Shown: piece after piece, positions 5,155 through 5,703 of the stretch
How the letters are laid out: every line of letters starts with the position of its first letter
How positions within the stretch are numbered: the stretch's first letter is position 1
Origin: Planctomycetota bacterium
GTDB taxonomy: Bacteria; Planctomycetota; UBA1135; GCA-002686595
Assembly (NCBI GenBank): GCA_011524785.1
Contig: WTJQ01000335.1
Span: 1 to 5,703, forward strand
Reading direction: 5' to 3'
Length of the DNA stretch: 5,703 nucleotides
The notes under the pieces: model-generated
Seen by the model: only the letters and a program-made list of their open reading frames with translations
Told to the model about the DNA's origin: nothing
The model's database searches: none
Program-made: the position numbers and the translations under genes

Positions 5155-5703
5155 ATGCCCCTCGAATACGTCGGCAAGGAGGGCGACCAGGTCGCCCGCA
5201 TCCGCCCTCAGACCCCGCTCGAGAACGCCCAGGACGAGGCCCGCGTCTTCGGCGGCGGCCTCGGCGACCTGTGGCCCTTCGAGGCCCGCTTCCTGGAGCT
5301 CGACGGCGCCTTCCTCCACTACGTGGACGAGGGGCCCCGGGACGCCCCCGTCATCCTCTGCGTCCACGGCAACCCCACCTGGTCCTTCCAGTGGCGCGAG
5401 GTCATCACGCGCCTGCGCGGGACGCACCGCGTGATCGCGCTCGACCACATGGGCATGGGGCTCTCGGAGCGCCCCCACGACTGGGCCGACAGCCTCGTCG
5501 CCCATCAGGCCGCACTGGAGGCGCTGATCGACGCCCTCGAGCTCGACGACATCACCCTGGCGGTCCACGACTGGGGCGGCCCGATCGGTCTCGGCGTGGC
5601 GGCCCGCCGCCCGGAGCGCTTCCGGCGCTTCCTCATCACGAACACCTGCGTGTGGCCCGAGGCGCAGCTCCCGCTGGCCCTGGCCCTGGGACGCCTGCCG
5701 CTC
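5155..5703 (+). CDS. Haloalkane dehalogenase-family alpha/beta hydrolase (HLD-III/OleB-like), N-terminal part
   Basis: The first 183 codons of a gene that runs off the right edge. After a ~45-residue N-terminal segment without recognisable motifs, the alpha/beta-hydrolase domain begins at FLELDGAFLHYVDEG. It shows the oxyanion/halide motif HGNPTWSF (His71-Phe78, Asn73 being the halide-contacting position), DHMGMGLSERP (97-107) and nucleophile elbow VHDWGGPIGLG (Asp139 nucleophile, Trp140 second halide ligand). An Asp rather than Ser nucleophile followed by Trp marks the haloalkane dehalogenase family. The combination HRVIALDHMGMGLS, ITLAVHDWGG, GLGVAARRPERFRR..ITNT and LPLALALGRLP matches, from memory, the HLD-III branch that includes OleB, which removes CO2 from beta-lactones in long-chain olefin synthesis. 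The catalytic His and acid lie beyond the window. No clear ribosome site precedes the ATG; no better start codon is present before the domain. Family call is firm, OleB role is inference. Confidence 0.88.
   Translation, partial: MPLEYVGKEGDQVARIRPQTPLENAQDEARVFGGGLGDLWPFEARFLELDGAFLHYVDEGPRDAPVILCVHGNPTWSFQWREVITRLRGTHRVIALDHMGMGLSERPHDWADSLVAHQAALEALIDALELDDITLAVHDWGGPIGLGVAARRPERFRRFLITNTCVWPEAQLPLALALGRLPL

Noticed and set aside
3734..5434. 566-codon open frame on the plus strand across sulfatase 3, the intergenic gap and the hydrolase start
   Set aside because: It is antisense to sulfatase 3 and then runs out of frame through the hydrolase. It has no domain and is a GC-driven shadow.
5155..5703. 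Serine-type esterase/lipase
   Set aside because: The nucleophile elbow reads HDWGG with Asp139, not G-x-S-x-G, which indicates the haloalkane dehalogenase family.

Overview
The window is a very GC-rich bacterial segment in which codon third positions are almost all G or C. It holds five genes, two of them cut by the window edges. Three are formylglycine-dependent (type I, S1 family) sulfatases packed together, each with an export signal. Clusters of several exported sulfatases at high GC are typical of Planctomycetota, with Verrucomicrobiota and Lentisphaerota as alternatives. The KWGLGGPG/YPTHLWRNGE signature of the first sulfatase is one I associate with planctomycete and Bacteroidota sulfatases. 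This lineage call is an inference from gene content; there is no rRNA or marker gene here.

Layout, left to right. (1) 1-454, + strand: the last 150 codons of an Sfp/EntD-type 4'-phosphopantetheinyl transferase. (2) 465-1979, + strand: a lipoprotein sulfatase starting 10 bases after the transferase stop. (3) 1980-2006: a short convergent gap holding a GC-rich hairpin. (4) 2157-3461, - strand: a second lipoprotein sulfatase that ends at an amber codon. The same frame stays open and sulfatase-like for 49 more codons, down to a second TAG at 2007-2009. (5) 3458-5035, - strand: a third sulfatase with an ordinary Sec signal peptide, joined to sulfatase 2 by an ATGA stop/start overlap. (6) 5036-5154: a divergent intergenic region with a possible -10 element and a perfect inverted repeat. 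(7) 5155 to the right edge, + strand: the N-terminal 183 codons of a haloalkane-dehalogenase-fold hydrolase that most resembles the HLD-III/OleB group.

How they may work together: the three sulfatases come from distinct subfamilies, and each has a different maturation motif (CASSR, CSASR, CTPTR). This suggests an exported set acting on different sulfate ester positions of a sulfated glycan. No glycoside hydrolase, SusC/D transporter or formylglycine-generating enzyme lies in the window, so substrate and maturation partner are unknown. The flanking transferase and hydrolase have no obvious link to desulfation.

The most notable observation is the apparent nonsense codon in sulfatase 2, which separates a well-conserved C-terminal tail from the enzyme. 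I found no evidence of a wholly new system. There are no tRNA or rRNA genes, CRISPR arrays or insertion sequences that I could see.
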